Positions 33,571 to 45,970 of a DNA stretch of 64,000 nt are shown here, piece after piece. The translations under genes and the position numbers were made by a program. The notes below the pieces were generated by a model. The model was not told the DNA's origin, searched no databases, and saw only the letters and a list, made by a program, of their open reading frames with translations. The number at the start of each line of letters is the position of its first letter. The first letter of the stretch is position 1. The DNA is from Hofstenia miamia (lineage: Eukaryota > Xenacoelomorpha > Acoela): assembly GCA_004352715.1 (NCBI GenBank), contig SCFE01000032.1:1658150-1722149 (forward strand). The letters run 5' to 3'.

Positions 33571-33810
33571 GTGACGCAGGTTTGGGAGAAACGCGTCAAA
33601 TCATTATTAAATGATAGTTTATTTGATCGAGAAACTCAAATATTAGTATTATAAAGAATGTCACACACGTGGCGCAGATTCCAGAGAAGAGAAACGCGTC
33701 ACTTCATTATCAATGATCGCATATTTGAGAGAAAATCAAATATTATTATTATAAAGAACTGCCGCAGGTTTGATAGAAGCACGTCATCAGTTTTCCATGA
33801 TAGGTTCCAT
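33571..33810. repeat. Degenerate minisatellite, about 95-bp units
   Basis: Units start with GTGACGCAGG, GTGGCGCAG and CTGCCGCAGG (33571, 33669, 33760), each followed by GAGAA..CGCGTCA-like and ATTATAAAGAA landmarks. The matching block at 36082-36220 lacks the middle unit. Confidence 0.75.
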
Positions 33811-34249
33811 GCAATAATTTAATTACATTTATCACAAATATATTTAAATTAAATATATTTATACACCGCACCCCTGAATGCGCTTAAATGAGAAACAGGA
33901 TTCTCTATTATATAGCAATAAGTTAAGCAGAGCAGGGCTGTCACAATAATTTTCAAAAAGATATTTAAATAATATCTTTTTTATTTTTTAAATATTACAG
34001 ACATATATTTTGAATGAAGGTGTATTGCAATTATATAGTTTACGGGTTTATTTTGTTCTACGGAATCCCATATTTTTCTGTCTATTGCATTGATACAAAA
34101 AATAAATAATAAAATTGTATTTGAACTAGATTTGCATGAAATTTCTAAATTATAATCTTTATTTGCGTCTGAAGATGCAAAAAATAAAAAACATGGGAGA
34201 ATAAACATTTGTGTCTTTAAATGGTTTTGACACATCAGCTACGCCACTG

Positions 34250-34280
<31 letters not shown>

Positions 34281-35366
34281 CCAATGTCCTGTAGTAATAA
34301 AATACATAGAGATTTACAAAATTGATAAATCGGCTGTTAGTAATGACGCAATCGCATTATCTCAGTTAAAATTGCATTACTAGCAATGGCAACATCTTTA
34401 TACAATATTTGGTCATAATATGCTCATAACTGTAGATATACCAAAATATTTTAGGTTTGTCATGCAAAAGATCAGAGACTCTGCACAACAGCTCACCTCT
34501 ATAGTACCGCCCAACCGCTATTAAGATCATTTTTAGACAAAAAGATAGAACAGACAATTCTCATTTACATAGGATATTCCGATTTTAGAAAGTTTATTAT
34601 TTCTTGAAATTAAAGTGCTTAAAACGTATTACAGAAGAAAACTGAGAAATTCAAATGCTTTCTAATTGAGCATTTAATGCATTGTGTAGCATTGCGCAAG
34701 ATAAATAAAAATAATATTAATTATATATATATATATATATATATTTACTATTATTCCTTGAAATATATTTATTATTTTGGTCTGTTAAAAATATGGGAAA
34801 CGTGTGTGTGTTTACTGTAAATGGTCGATTCATAATGCCAAGCAGACTAAAAGGTAATAAAGTTTATACATAATGAGGTAATTATTTACCATCCTTTAGG
34901 AATATGTTTGCTAATTAATATTGTAAAGAAAGTTTAAACTGCGAAAATCAAAGTCACTGTCAATAGGCGAGTGAAAACAATTTCTTTTTTTCATGAAATT
35001 ATGATAATAGCTCCACCGTTTTAAGCAAATAAAGCAACATCTTTTGTTTTTATCGTATATTGTATATTTGTTGGCTTTCTTAAATATTTGGATTATTAAG
35101 CATTTGTTTATCTTTTCCCAAATTATGTTATTCTACCAAAATTGATTTTTACAATATTCCTTAAATTCAAAAGAATAAGTTTTGCTTATTAAAGAAAGGA
35201 ATTAATCAAAGTAAATGATTTCAGCTGTTTTAAGTTGTAAGCAATCATTTCATGTTATTCAATTTTCAATTTACCAAATCCAAACAACTGCTATTTTTCA
35301 AATTATGAAATAATTGCTAATCTTTCAATGTTTCTGATAAGTTTCTCTTCTATTGCAAATTTCATG

Positions 35367-35943
35367 TTTAAATACTCGGATGGTGTTAACTCTAACTTTC
35401 AACATTGTTACAATTCGTCTCAACTGTCTTTAAATTCGCTTGTAAAAGAGTTTGAAAATATGAACCTAATTAACATTAACAAACTAAAGAAATTATTTTT
35501 ATCAATTAAAATTTTAAATGCAATGAGTTGCTAAACTTTGGATTTTTTGATGAAGGGAAACCAGAAAATGTCTCATGTTGGAAATACCTGACGATTTACA
35601 TTGGTAGCAAGTTGTTTTTTGTAAAGCAGACATCAATGGTTATACAGAAGGTTTATTGTCTCAGTAAATCAGTAACCTTTGCATCTCGTTTCATGACAGA
35701 AGATATTAGAAAGACTATCTTTCAATCCTACATTCTGCCACACATTATTTACGCATCAGTCATATGAATGGGTCATCTTAAACAGAAACAGAGGTACACA
35801 CATAGGAAAGTGCTCTGTCATGCATCTAAAGCACTGCAGATACCAACAGACTGGGTAATAGATAAGGACGAATGATGCCATTAGAAGGAAATTTGTTTCT
35901 CTTGTACACAAAATCAAAACGACCTCCGACCATCCGCTTCACA
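35367..35943 (+). pseudogene. LINE reverse transcriptase remnant, copy 1
   Basis: Begins abruptly at FKYSDGVNSN (YADD-like box) and continues with SSQLSLNSLVKEFENMN, CWKYLTIYIGSKLFF and FMTEDIRKTIFQSYILPHI, the usual post-catalytic RT segments of LINEs (KYLGxxxDSKLxF, YxSxIxPHLxY). It is broken by stops and frameshifts and ends at the N gap. Confidence 0.75.
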
Positions 35944-36885
35944 NNNNNNNNNNNNNNNNNNNNGTAGTCTAAATGGTCGTTAACTGTTAAGCTTGCCTTC
36001 TGTAAAAAAAAGCCTGCAAACGTAATCGTGTCTTTTGCAATGATATTATATAGGGAAAAGATATCTTATTTCATTACATACGTGACGCAGGTTTGGGAGA
36101 AACGCGTCAAATCATTTTTAAATGATAGTTTATTTGATCGAGAAACTCGAATATTATTATTATAAAGAACTGCCGCAGGTTTGATAGAAGCACGTCATCA
36201 GTTTTCCATGATAGGTTCCATGCAATAATTTAATTACATTTATCACAAATATATTTAAATTAAATATATTTATACACCGCACCCCTGAATGCGCTTAAAT
36301 GAGAAACAGGATTCTCTATTATATAGCAATAAGTTAAGCAGAGCAGAGCTGTCACAATAATTTTCAAAAAGATATTTAAATAATATTGCGTCACCTGCGT
36401 CACATCAGCTACGCCACTGATATATATATATATATATATACATTTTGCAACCAATGCCCTGTAGTAATAAAATACATAGAGATTTACAAAATTGATAAAT
36501 CGGTGTTAGTAATGACGCAATCGCATTATCTCAGTTAAAATTGCATTACTAGCAATGGCAACATCTTTATACAATATTTGGTCATAATATGCTCATAACT
36601 GTAGATAGACCAAAATATTTTAGGTTTGTCATGCAAAAGATCAGAGACTCTGCACAACAGCTCACCTCTATAGTACCGCCCAACCGCTATTAAGATCATT
36701 TTTAGACAAAAAGATAGAACAGACAATTCTCATTTACATAGGATATTCCGATTTTAGAAAGTTTATTATTTCTTGAAATTAAAGTGCTTAAAACGTATTA
36801 CAGAAGAAAACTGAGAAATTCAAATGCTTTCTAATTGAGCAATTAATGCATTGTGCAGCATTGCGCAAGATAAATAAAAATAATA

Positions 36886-36916
<31 letters not shown>

Positions 36917-37532
36917 CTATTATTCCTTGAAATATATTTATTATTTTGGTCTGTTAAAAATATGGGAAACGTGTGTGTGTTTACTGTAAATGGTCGATTC
37001 ATAATGCCAAGCAGACTAAAAGGTAATAAAGTTTATACATAATGAGGTAATTATTTACCATCCTTTAGGAATATGTTTGCTAATTAATATTGTAAAGAAA
37101 GTTTAAACTGCGAAAATCAAAGTCACTGTCAATAGGCGAGTGAAAACAATTTCTTTTTTTCATGAAATTATGATAATAGCTCCACCGTTTTAAGCAAATA
37201 AAGCAACATCTTTTGTTTTTATCGTATATTGTATATTTGTTGGCTTTCTTAAATATTTGGATTATTAAGCATTTGTTTATCTTTTCCCAAATTATGTTAT
37301 TCTACCAAAATTGATTTTTACATTATTCCTTAAATTCAAAAGAATAAGTTTTGCTTATTAAAGAAAGGAATTAATCAAAGTAAATGATTTCAGCTGTTTT
37401 AAGTTGTAAGCAATCATTTCATGTTATTCAATTTTCAATTTACCAAATCTAAACAACGGCTATTCTTCAAATTATGAAATAATTGCTAATCTTTCAATGT
37501 TTCTGATAAGTTTCTCTATTGCAAATTTCATG

Positions 37533-38324
37533 ATGTAATAGCAAAATGATATTTGATATTATGCTTTGTAGTTAATTTTGCAGCAATAATAAAAATGATT
37601 ATATTACCAATATGGCTTCAAAGTAATTTAAATTTAATCCTGCCAATCATAGATATATTTTATTCTGTCCATATTGTCAATTTTGACTAAGTAGAAATTG
37701 ACAAATTAATTCATTTCTAATTTTTGGAAATTGCCTTAAATGATAAAAATGAAATTTTTTAAACAAAAAATTTTTGAAGTTGGCAAATATAAAATATTTT
37801 TCATATCAAAAATATAAGGTCTTTGTTATTATTTTTTGAGAAGTCGTTGCAACCTGTTGAAAATTAAGGATAAACTTGAAAAATATTCCAGTGACATTTT
37901 TACATTTTAGATATTATCATTTTTAGTGAGTTAACAACGTTTAAATACAGGCCGTGGCATAAAATATGTTTGATTAATTTTTCTCGCTGATTTCAATTAA
38001 TTTTCGAACGAGAAAATTGTCTTCTAAGTTTTAGAAATCCTACATAGCATTGTTTTGTTAAGTTAATCCAGGATAATATGCAGCATTGTACCATTGAAGT
38101 TAAACCTTCGTTGCTATTTATCTTCAATAATAATTCATCAAAGTCAGTTTCACTGTCGTGATGTGTCAAATTAAGTATCAAGATAGGGAAAGAATTTTAT
38201 TGACTTTATGTGCTTATGACAATATTATTCATGTCTTCTATGAAAATATCATTGCTTATAAATGAAAGATTTGTGTCAATTCTTCCAGTTACATTTGAAT
38301 AGTAAAAGGGTCCCACATTCTTTC
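37533..38324. other. AT-rich, present only in the second block
   Basis: No accepted gene. A minus-strand open frame at 38181-37993 (HHDSETDFDELLLKINSNEG) has a plausible composition but no recognised family. Confidence 0.4.
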
Positions 38325-39420
38325 TCTATAACTCGACAATTGATGCTATAGCTGTTCTCCTGCACACTACAGTTACACAATTGGATGACAGAGACTCAAC
38401 TATTCTTCGCCTGATATTTTTTGACTTTGCATCAGCTTTTAATACCATCTTTCGAAATCTACTCTTGAATATCGTTTAGCAATAGTGTACACATAATGAA
38501 CAGTTGTTCTATAACTGGTTAAATTGTGATATGTAATAGGATGGACTCAAGCCGTACGGACCTCTCATTGTAGTTTAAGTGACAGTCGGCAGGTGGAAGT
38601 AAGGGTTCCTCAGAGTGGCTCGATATCTCCAATCTTGTCCATAATATATGCCAGTAAACTAAAGCTGCCAAACGCTTCTACAAAGGAATTGTAGCACGTG
38701 TTTAAATACTCGGATGGTGTTAACTCTAACCTTCAACATTGTTACAATTCGTCTCAACTGTCTTTAAATTCGCTTGTAAAAGAGTTTGAAAATATGAACC
38801 TAATTAACATTAAGAAATCTAAAAAATTATTTTTATAAATTAAAATTTGAAATGCAATGAGTTGCTAAACTTTGGATTTTTTGATGAGGGGAACCAGAAC
38901 ATGTCTCATGTTGGAAGTACCTGACGATTTACATAGATAGCAAGTTGTTTTTTGGAAAGCAGACATCAATGGTTATACAGAAGGTTTATTATCTCAGTAA
39001 ATCAGTAACCTTTGCATCTCGTTTTATGACAGAAGATATTAGAAAGACTATCTTTCAATCCTACATTCTGCCACACAATGGGTCATCTTAAACAGAAACA
39101 GAAGTACAAACTTAGGAAAGTGCTCTGTCATGCATCTAAAGCACTGCAGATACCAACAGACTCGGTAATAGATAAGGACTAATGATGCCATTAGAAGGGA
39201 ATTTGTTTCTCTTGTACACAAAATCAAAACGACCTCCGACCATCCGCTTCACAGAGTTTTAGTTTACAGAAAAGGATGTTATGATGAACACCTTCAAAGA
39301 AAAATTGACACAATATTTAGTCGAACCACTCTTACGCAGGCTTCATTTATAGCAAGGGCACTTCGGCTTCTTGCTGTTGGAAGCTTTATCAAGCCTTTCG
39401 AGAAACGCCTACAGTGATTG
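38325..39420 (+). pseudogene. LINE reverse transcriptase remnant, copy 2 (longer)
   Basis: STIDAIAVLLHTT and RLIFFDFASAFNTI give the first catalytic Asp (about 38423); PQSGSISPIL (about 38613) is the usual PQGSVLSP block; FKYSDGVNSN (38701) replaces the YADD box, with Gly at the second Asp. It then matches copy 1 and ends near 39420 with RALRLLAVGSFIKPF. At least six stops or shifts. Resembles Jockey/CR1/Rex-type LINEs; the clade is uncertain. Confidence 0.78.
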
Positions 39421-39424
39421 TAAT

Positions 39425-42400
39425 TTTTTGTATGTCTTTTTATCAACTTATCTATTGAAGCTGTACCTCACAGCATTGACCTTCAATTCTAAAATTTCCT
39501 GATATTCAAGTACACATGGGTAACCTACAGAAAATTTTCAAAGTATATGTGAACCAATCTAATAATGATTTTTCTATTACAAATTCTCAGGACTTCCATT
39601 ATCAATCCCTAAAGGATTTGAATTTATTAGTAGCAAGACTAATTCTTGGGATGAGATAAACTGACGTTTTTCTTATTACATTTAAAAGATGCGGTATTGC
39701 CAGGAATGACAATTGAATGTTCTTCCTAAAAATTTTTGTTTGTTTAGTGATGAACAATCAAGAGACTTTATATGAGTAAGAGTATATTTAGAACATATTG
39801 ATATCTGCAGAATCAACACATTGAGAGTATAATTTGGCCCTAGTTTCTGAAGGTTCAGATCAATGGAAACATCTATTTATTAATTATTTCTTTATTAAAA
39901 AAAGCTTGCTGAAAAGTTTAGATTCTTGATAATAGTTCAACTAAAGGAATTTGAAAAAGATCAAATTTAGACAATGTTTTAGCCCCATGACTTCGGAATG
40001 AATATAAAACATCAGCTGAAATTAAAATCAAAATGAAATTAGATGTTTGTGAAAAATTATAGTCATTTTGGTATCTCCATGACACAATTTGTGTTTTCTA
40101 ATTTCAATCATCTATTTAGGTTATAAAATTAATTTCATAACGTTTCCTAGAGTATGGTTACTTCTGCAAAAGTATCCTAAAATACGTTTCTAATAACATC
40201 AAACTGACCAGAAAAACCGAAAAAGGTTCTCAATAAAAAATAATTTTTTTGTCTCGCACACATATTTTTTATAAAAGCTATAATAAATTCTAATAATTAC
40301 TTGAGAAATTGCACTGAAGGGTTGGAACTGGCTTTAAGATTAGAAGAGAAGAGGACAACAGTAAATAGATTAGTTTGAAACTGTATTCAATCGATTGAAT
40401 ATATATATATATATATATAAATATNNNNNNNNNNNNNNNNNNNNNNNNNNNNNNNNNNNNNNNNNNNNNNNNNNNNNNNNNNNNNNNNNNNNNNNNNNNN
40501 NNNNNNNNNATATATATATATTTGGCAACTATATGTTGCAGGCCGCCTGAAATTTTAGAAAAAAGCCGGTAGTTTTTTTGCCAAGATGAAAAAATATTTC
40601 TTGTTTGCTAGATATAAAAGGAAATATTTTGCTTAGCCTATAATTAAATAAAATTCAATGAAAATCTAGAGTATAAAAAATTTAGTTGTTTTTAAAGGCT
40701 ATTAGATAGTTTATCTCTCAGCAATCTCTTATCAATATTGCAATAAATGTATTTGTTTTGCATTTCAGTGTGATTTTTTTATGAATATGACCTTCATGTT
40801 AACAGAGGTTCTCTTTCTAATGAAGAAAATTTAATCGGCCAGGTTTCCACATGAAAATTTAAGAAACTTTTAAGAAAAAAAGTATTTTGTAAAATTTCAT
40901 ATATGTAGTGTTTGAAAGGACACTCAGTATACATTTGAAAGATTTTTGGAAGGAAACACATTCAAACGCTGACATTGGAGAAGTTGAATACAACTTCTGT
41001 TGAAGTAATTATGTTTGACATTAGCAGAAAATGTATACATATGTTTATTTTTCAATGTTAAGCGGACTTACATACCACAGCAGTGTAAATCATAATCATT
41101 TTTTATAATGTTATCATACAAATACGGAAGGCAATAACGGAATTCACAAATAAATTCAATGAAAAATTTAAAACCTATTGAAGCTATGCAAGGAATAGCT
41201 AGAATAGTTCAAACTAGCGCCGTGCAACTTCAGCTCTGTGTGAATCACCATATGTAATTTTTTACATTAAAACAGCTTATATCAGAATTGGAATTAGGCC
41301 GATTTTTGGAACTGAATTGAATTTTTTTTGGAATTCAAACATCCATGTTATAGGTTATCTTCGAGTGGAAAACTAATATTGTGCATTAACGGGGTAGGAA
41401 ATTATGAGATCACTTGCAAGACTTATTGAACCCAGCAATATTATTAACTAGGTATGGCAAAACTTAGCTGCATATTTTGCAGTAAAATCGTTTATTGCAA
41501 TTAGCAATTTGCATTTAAACAAAACTTAAGAAAAGAAAACCACAACAAGAGCATTTATATTCTGCTACATTTTTTCCAAACATTTATAAAAAATTAATTC
41601 TATATGAAAATGCAATTTATGTTTATTTGAATTTGTAAGCGTATATTTACACGTTTTAAAAGGCTGCTGGAATTTCACAAAAAACTTTGACAAGTTCTTA
41701 CATGCATTTCATTTAAAATATTGTCAATTTCTTTTACTACAACAATTTATTTAATGTTTTAACCAAAACAAAACTTTCACTTAAATTAAAAAGTAGTAAA
41801 TATAGGAATATGTTTGTATTTTTGTTTATTAATCTTTAAATGTATGCTTGCAACAAGGAGCTAAGCATGCTCAGGTAGCCTAAAAACCGGAAGGTGAAAA
41901 ATTATTGCTATTTAGAGTTTATAATAATTATACAATATTTGGAAATAACCACCCTTATTACAACCCCCTGATGGGTAATATGCTCTACAGCCAAGGTGTT
42001 ACCCTCCATAAGTTCTTCGTACCATCACCACTAATTTAGTTATATATATATATATATATCTNNNNNNNNNNNNNNNNNNNNNNNNNNNNNNNNNNNNNNN
42101 NNNNNNNNNNNNNNNNNNNNNNNNNNNNNNNNNNNNNNNNNNNNNNNNNNNNNNNNNNNNNNNNNNNNNNNNNNNNNNNNNNNNNNNNNNNNNNNNNNNN
42201 NNNNNNNNNNNNNNNNNNNNNNNNNNNNNNNNNNNNNNNNNNNNNNNNNNNNNNNNNNNNNNNNNNNNNNNNNNNNNNNNNNNNNNNNNNNNNNNNNNNN
42301 NNNNNNNNNNNNNNNNNNNNNNNNNNNNNNNNNNNNNNNNNNNNNNNNNNNNNNNNNNNNNNNNNNNNNNNNNNNNNNNNNNNNNNNNNNNNNNNNNNNN

Positions 42401-42950
42401 NNNNNNNNNNNNNNNNNNNNNNNNNNNNNNNNNNNNNNNNNNNNNNNNNNNNNNNNNNNNNNNNNNNNNNNNNNNNNNNNNNNNNNNNNNNNNNNNNNNN
42501 NNNNNNNNNNNNNNNNNNNNNNNNNNNNNNNNNNNNNNNNNNNNNNNNNNNNNNNNNNNNNNNNNNNNNNNNNNNNNNNNNNNNNNNNNNNNNNNNNNNN
42601 NNNNNNNNNNNNNNNNNNNNNNNNNNNNNNNNNNNNNNNNNNNNNNNNNNNNNNNNNNNNNNNNNNNNNNNNNNNNNNNNNNNNNNNNNNNNNNNNNNNN
42701 TATATATATATAAATTGTCGAAATTACATTATGAAAATTCGATATAATATTAAATTAATATTTTGTTAGTATTTCTGTTATTTCAAGAAAAATGTACTGC
42801 TTATGCATACACAGCTGTCTATATTATCTATTTTCATTGCAAAGAACCAAATAATAATATAAAATAGTAGATTCAGTGATTTTATTGTAAAGCAATTGTA
42901 ACCGTACCTTTATTGTAATAATGTAGCATAGTTATAATCAGTGGTAAGTT
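39425..42950. other. AT-rich, two (TA)n-flanked gaps, no gene
   Basis: Gaps at 40425-40509 (85 N) and 42062-42700 (639 N), each with (TA)n on both sides (40399-40424/40510-40520 and 42040-42060/42701-42712). No convincing coding region. Confidence 0.6.
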
Positions 42951-45900
42951 TTTCAAACCTGAACCGACCCTAACTCGAAATATTTAAATTCGACATGAGC
43001 CGAACACTATTTTAATTTTTGGAATTAGGTTACAAAATTAAATGAACGAATTTTAAAATGCATGTAATTTAGTTGTCCTAAGAAACAATTAGTGAGTTTA
43101 CTGATAAAATAACCAATTTGAAGTGTATATCTACTACTAATTGCAAAACTTAGCATTTCAATTAGGGTTGTAGAGTAAAAAAACTGGATCCTCCTTATGA
43201 GTCGCATATCGCACCCTCCTCAGATATACTAATGCAGATTATTAAGTTATGTACATGTATATAAGCATTAAGCACTGAATTAAATAGTATATAGAAATGC
43301 AGATTAAGGGAATTTTCTATATATCGTACATATTCTGTTCGTTTGAGTTGTCTTAACTGATTTTGTACCTAACACAACCTGCTCCTGCAACATCTATTTT
43401 TTAAAAAAATAAAAATTTTATTTTACGTCTGGGCATAAATTGACATATATAGATTTCTGTATACATGTAAGACATGATAAAGATTCTGAAATATCAGTCT
43501 ATCATGTTCCAAATATAGAATACAATATTTCATATTCCATCTTATATTTCGTTTTTACAATATGAGTATGAATATGTGTGTATAAGATCACTAGTTTACG
43601 AAGTAACTCAAAGACTTCGTTACATTATTCGAGTAAACATATATTATGCCTTAAAAAAAGAAAAATGTATTTTTATCAGGGAGAACTAGATTAAAAGGTA
43701 AAATCTAATTGTTTTTTATTTTAATAATTCAATCTCCATGATTAAATGAACAATTCAATAAAAACAATACTGTTATGAATTTGAACTTTTTAAGGGAAAT
43801 ATAGGAATACATTTTTTGAATTGAAACGCATTGTATATTCCATCAATGAATTTTAGTGAATCTTAAGTCACCTAGATTTTCGCATCTTAATTCAATGTAA
43901 CTGTGCAAACCACTTCCGACCATGCTTTTCTTTACTACTCCTTCTCAAATATAATTTTGAATGTTATGCAAGGAATTCAACTTGCATTACAGTTATGGCT
44001 TGCCTCTAGAAAAGGATATTGGCCAAGGCTTTGGAAAATTATGATGTATTTAAAAAATTGAATATTACGAAATAGTGTACAAAAATTAGCCTAGAACCAT
44101 TGAATTGTAAAAAATTTATGAGAAATGTGATGAAAAAAATTCTGAATATAATGTTGTTAAATTTAAGTGTGTAAATTTCATTATCCCTATTTAACATACG
44201 CAGCTTTGGTATAAGAAACAAATTTTTTTTGTCAAGAATCAGAAACAGACTGAATGGACATTAATTTTACACACATGACCATCTCTCTTCGCTGCATCAT
44301 AATAACGTATTGATGACAGCCTATAAATTATAAAACGTAAAATAATATCCGAAAGTTTACCCTTCCCACACCCTCAAAATTTTGAATGACTGCATCCAAC
44401 CCGAACCCACACTCACGAGTGTATACCCAACTCACTGTTGGAACCGGCTGGAAATAATTAGGCCCGACCCGGCCTGTGGCCAGTGAATGACTTAGTCTGC
44501 CCGGCCGGTTTGGGCAAGCAAAACTGAAAATTTGCATTCTCATATAACCTTACAAAATGAAGATTGAAAACAGCGCAGAATAGTATATTTAAAAAAATGT
44601 TATAAACGCAAATATATAAAAAAATATAAAAAATATAAAATTATAGAAAATACTATGGGGATTCGCCGTTAGAAAAAGCTCCTTTAATACTCTTAATGAT
44701 TCAATGGAAGCCCTATCTCTGAAATGATTCGTGAGAGACTGAATTATTAATGTCGATCAAACTCAATATACACATGTAATGATGAGGTTTACATATACAC
44801 ACACACACACTCGCACACACCACGTTACGAAAAAACCGCTTTACAACCTGCAAGTTATATTTTTGTTCCACTTTTCAAAATGTTTTTTAACCTTCTTTTA
44901 CAAAATAAATTTCTTAATCTTTGTTTTAACTCAGATCTTCACCAATTTTATTGTTTAGGATAAAATTCGGCCGGTTTAGACTGTTATATTTTGTCGGCTT
45001 TAATAATTATTTTAGGCCACATGCGGCCAGAAAAAACAAACAGGGCTGGGTCAGACCACCTGCCGTCCGGTTCCAACTCTGCAACTCACGTCCTCATGTT
45101 GATCATATTATTAAATTTAACAGCGTCATTTAACAAAACTCGAACATTTTTATTTAACCGATCTGTTGAACAGATTTCTTATTAAAGTTGTTGATTAACA
45201 GAAAAGAAAGGCAAAAATTGTACTTTACAATGCCAAATTCTCTTATCATAGGCCTTGTAACTAAGAAGATTTTTTTAGAAACACTGATGCCTTCAAATAA
45301 ATTCGTTCAGCATTAGAGTGTAAATTTCGTGTCACTTGTTGACAAAATTGGTAAATTTTAGCAAAAATAAAACTGATAATTTGAACAGATCTGTTAAGAG
45401 AATTTAAAGTTTATTTATAGTTCATGGAAATTTACATTAGATATAATTGTACATTTTTCAGGATTACATCATAGATTTTGTTCATTCTTTAATTGAATAA
45501 AATGCATTCTGTAGCTTTGAACTGTACTGCCTACTATTTGTACACATAACGTGGATAAAGGCGGGAACCAGTACAATTACTAAGGAGTACGAGTTAAGTA
45601 AAATTAAAAGCGGGAGGATAGCGGTGGTAAATTATTCTACCCGCAAAACTCTAATTTCAATGTTCTGGCCATTTGTTGAAAGAGGTGATCACTAGGGCGA
45701 CCCAAAAGTCAATATTTTCAATACGGTAACATATAGTCCTTTTTTGAAATCATACTTAATTGGAAAACTATATTTTCAAAAATTCAATACAATTATTGTT
45801 GCTTTGTATGTCTCTTAGTAGACAGTCACATACTGCGCGTGAAACAACTAACCGAGTTTGGGGTTGTGTTAATCCATGTATTGATTTGTATTGGCCCAAG

Positions 45901-45970
45901 TTTTGATGGCGGTAGGTCGGGTTGGGTCGGGCTCTGTCTTTAAGGAATGTCAATAGCTGGGGTTGGTTAG
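42950..45970. repeat. Scattered degenerate GGGTTGGG/CCGACCC-rich tracts
   Basis: GC-rich islands at about 42955-43010, 44337-44525, 44968-45090 and 45875-45965 are made of degenerate GGGTTG, GGTCGGG and CCGGTTCCAAC words in both orientations, inside sequence that is otherwise strongly AT-rich. Open frames over them (for example 44543-44328 and 45974-45768 on the minus strand) follow the repeat and are not accepted as genes. (AC)n lies at 44795-44823. Confidence 0.5.

Larger units (their letters stand above)
33469..39253. repeat. Large near-identical duplication, 33469-35943 and 35964-39253
   Basis: The two blocks are joined by 20 Ns (35944-35963). They match base for base over long stretches, including nongenic sequence and two (TA)n runs (34251-34272/36420-36440 and 34722-34744/36889-36915). 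Differences: one VNTR unit, a segment of about 245 bases near 33985-34230 present only in the first, and 1168 bases (37533-38700) present only in the second. Both start at GTAGTCTAAATGG; the first ends inside the LINE at a point the second reads through. This fits two haplotypes of one locus better than a real duplication. Confidence 0.85.

Noticed and set aside
34366-34557. 63-codon minus frame repeated at 36535-36726
   Set aside because: Conserved only because the whole block is duplicated; no splice or family evidence.
41945-42035. Open stretch NPLMGNMLYSQGVTLHKF on the plus strand
   Set aside because: Short, no clear splice sites, and it ends at a (TA)n gap.
44328-44543. 71-codon minus frame over a GC-rich tract
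   Set aside because: It follows a degenerate GGGTTGGG-type repeat, and similar frames occur at each such tract.
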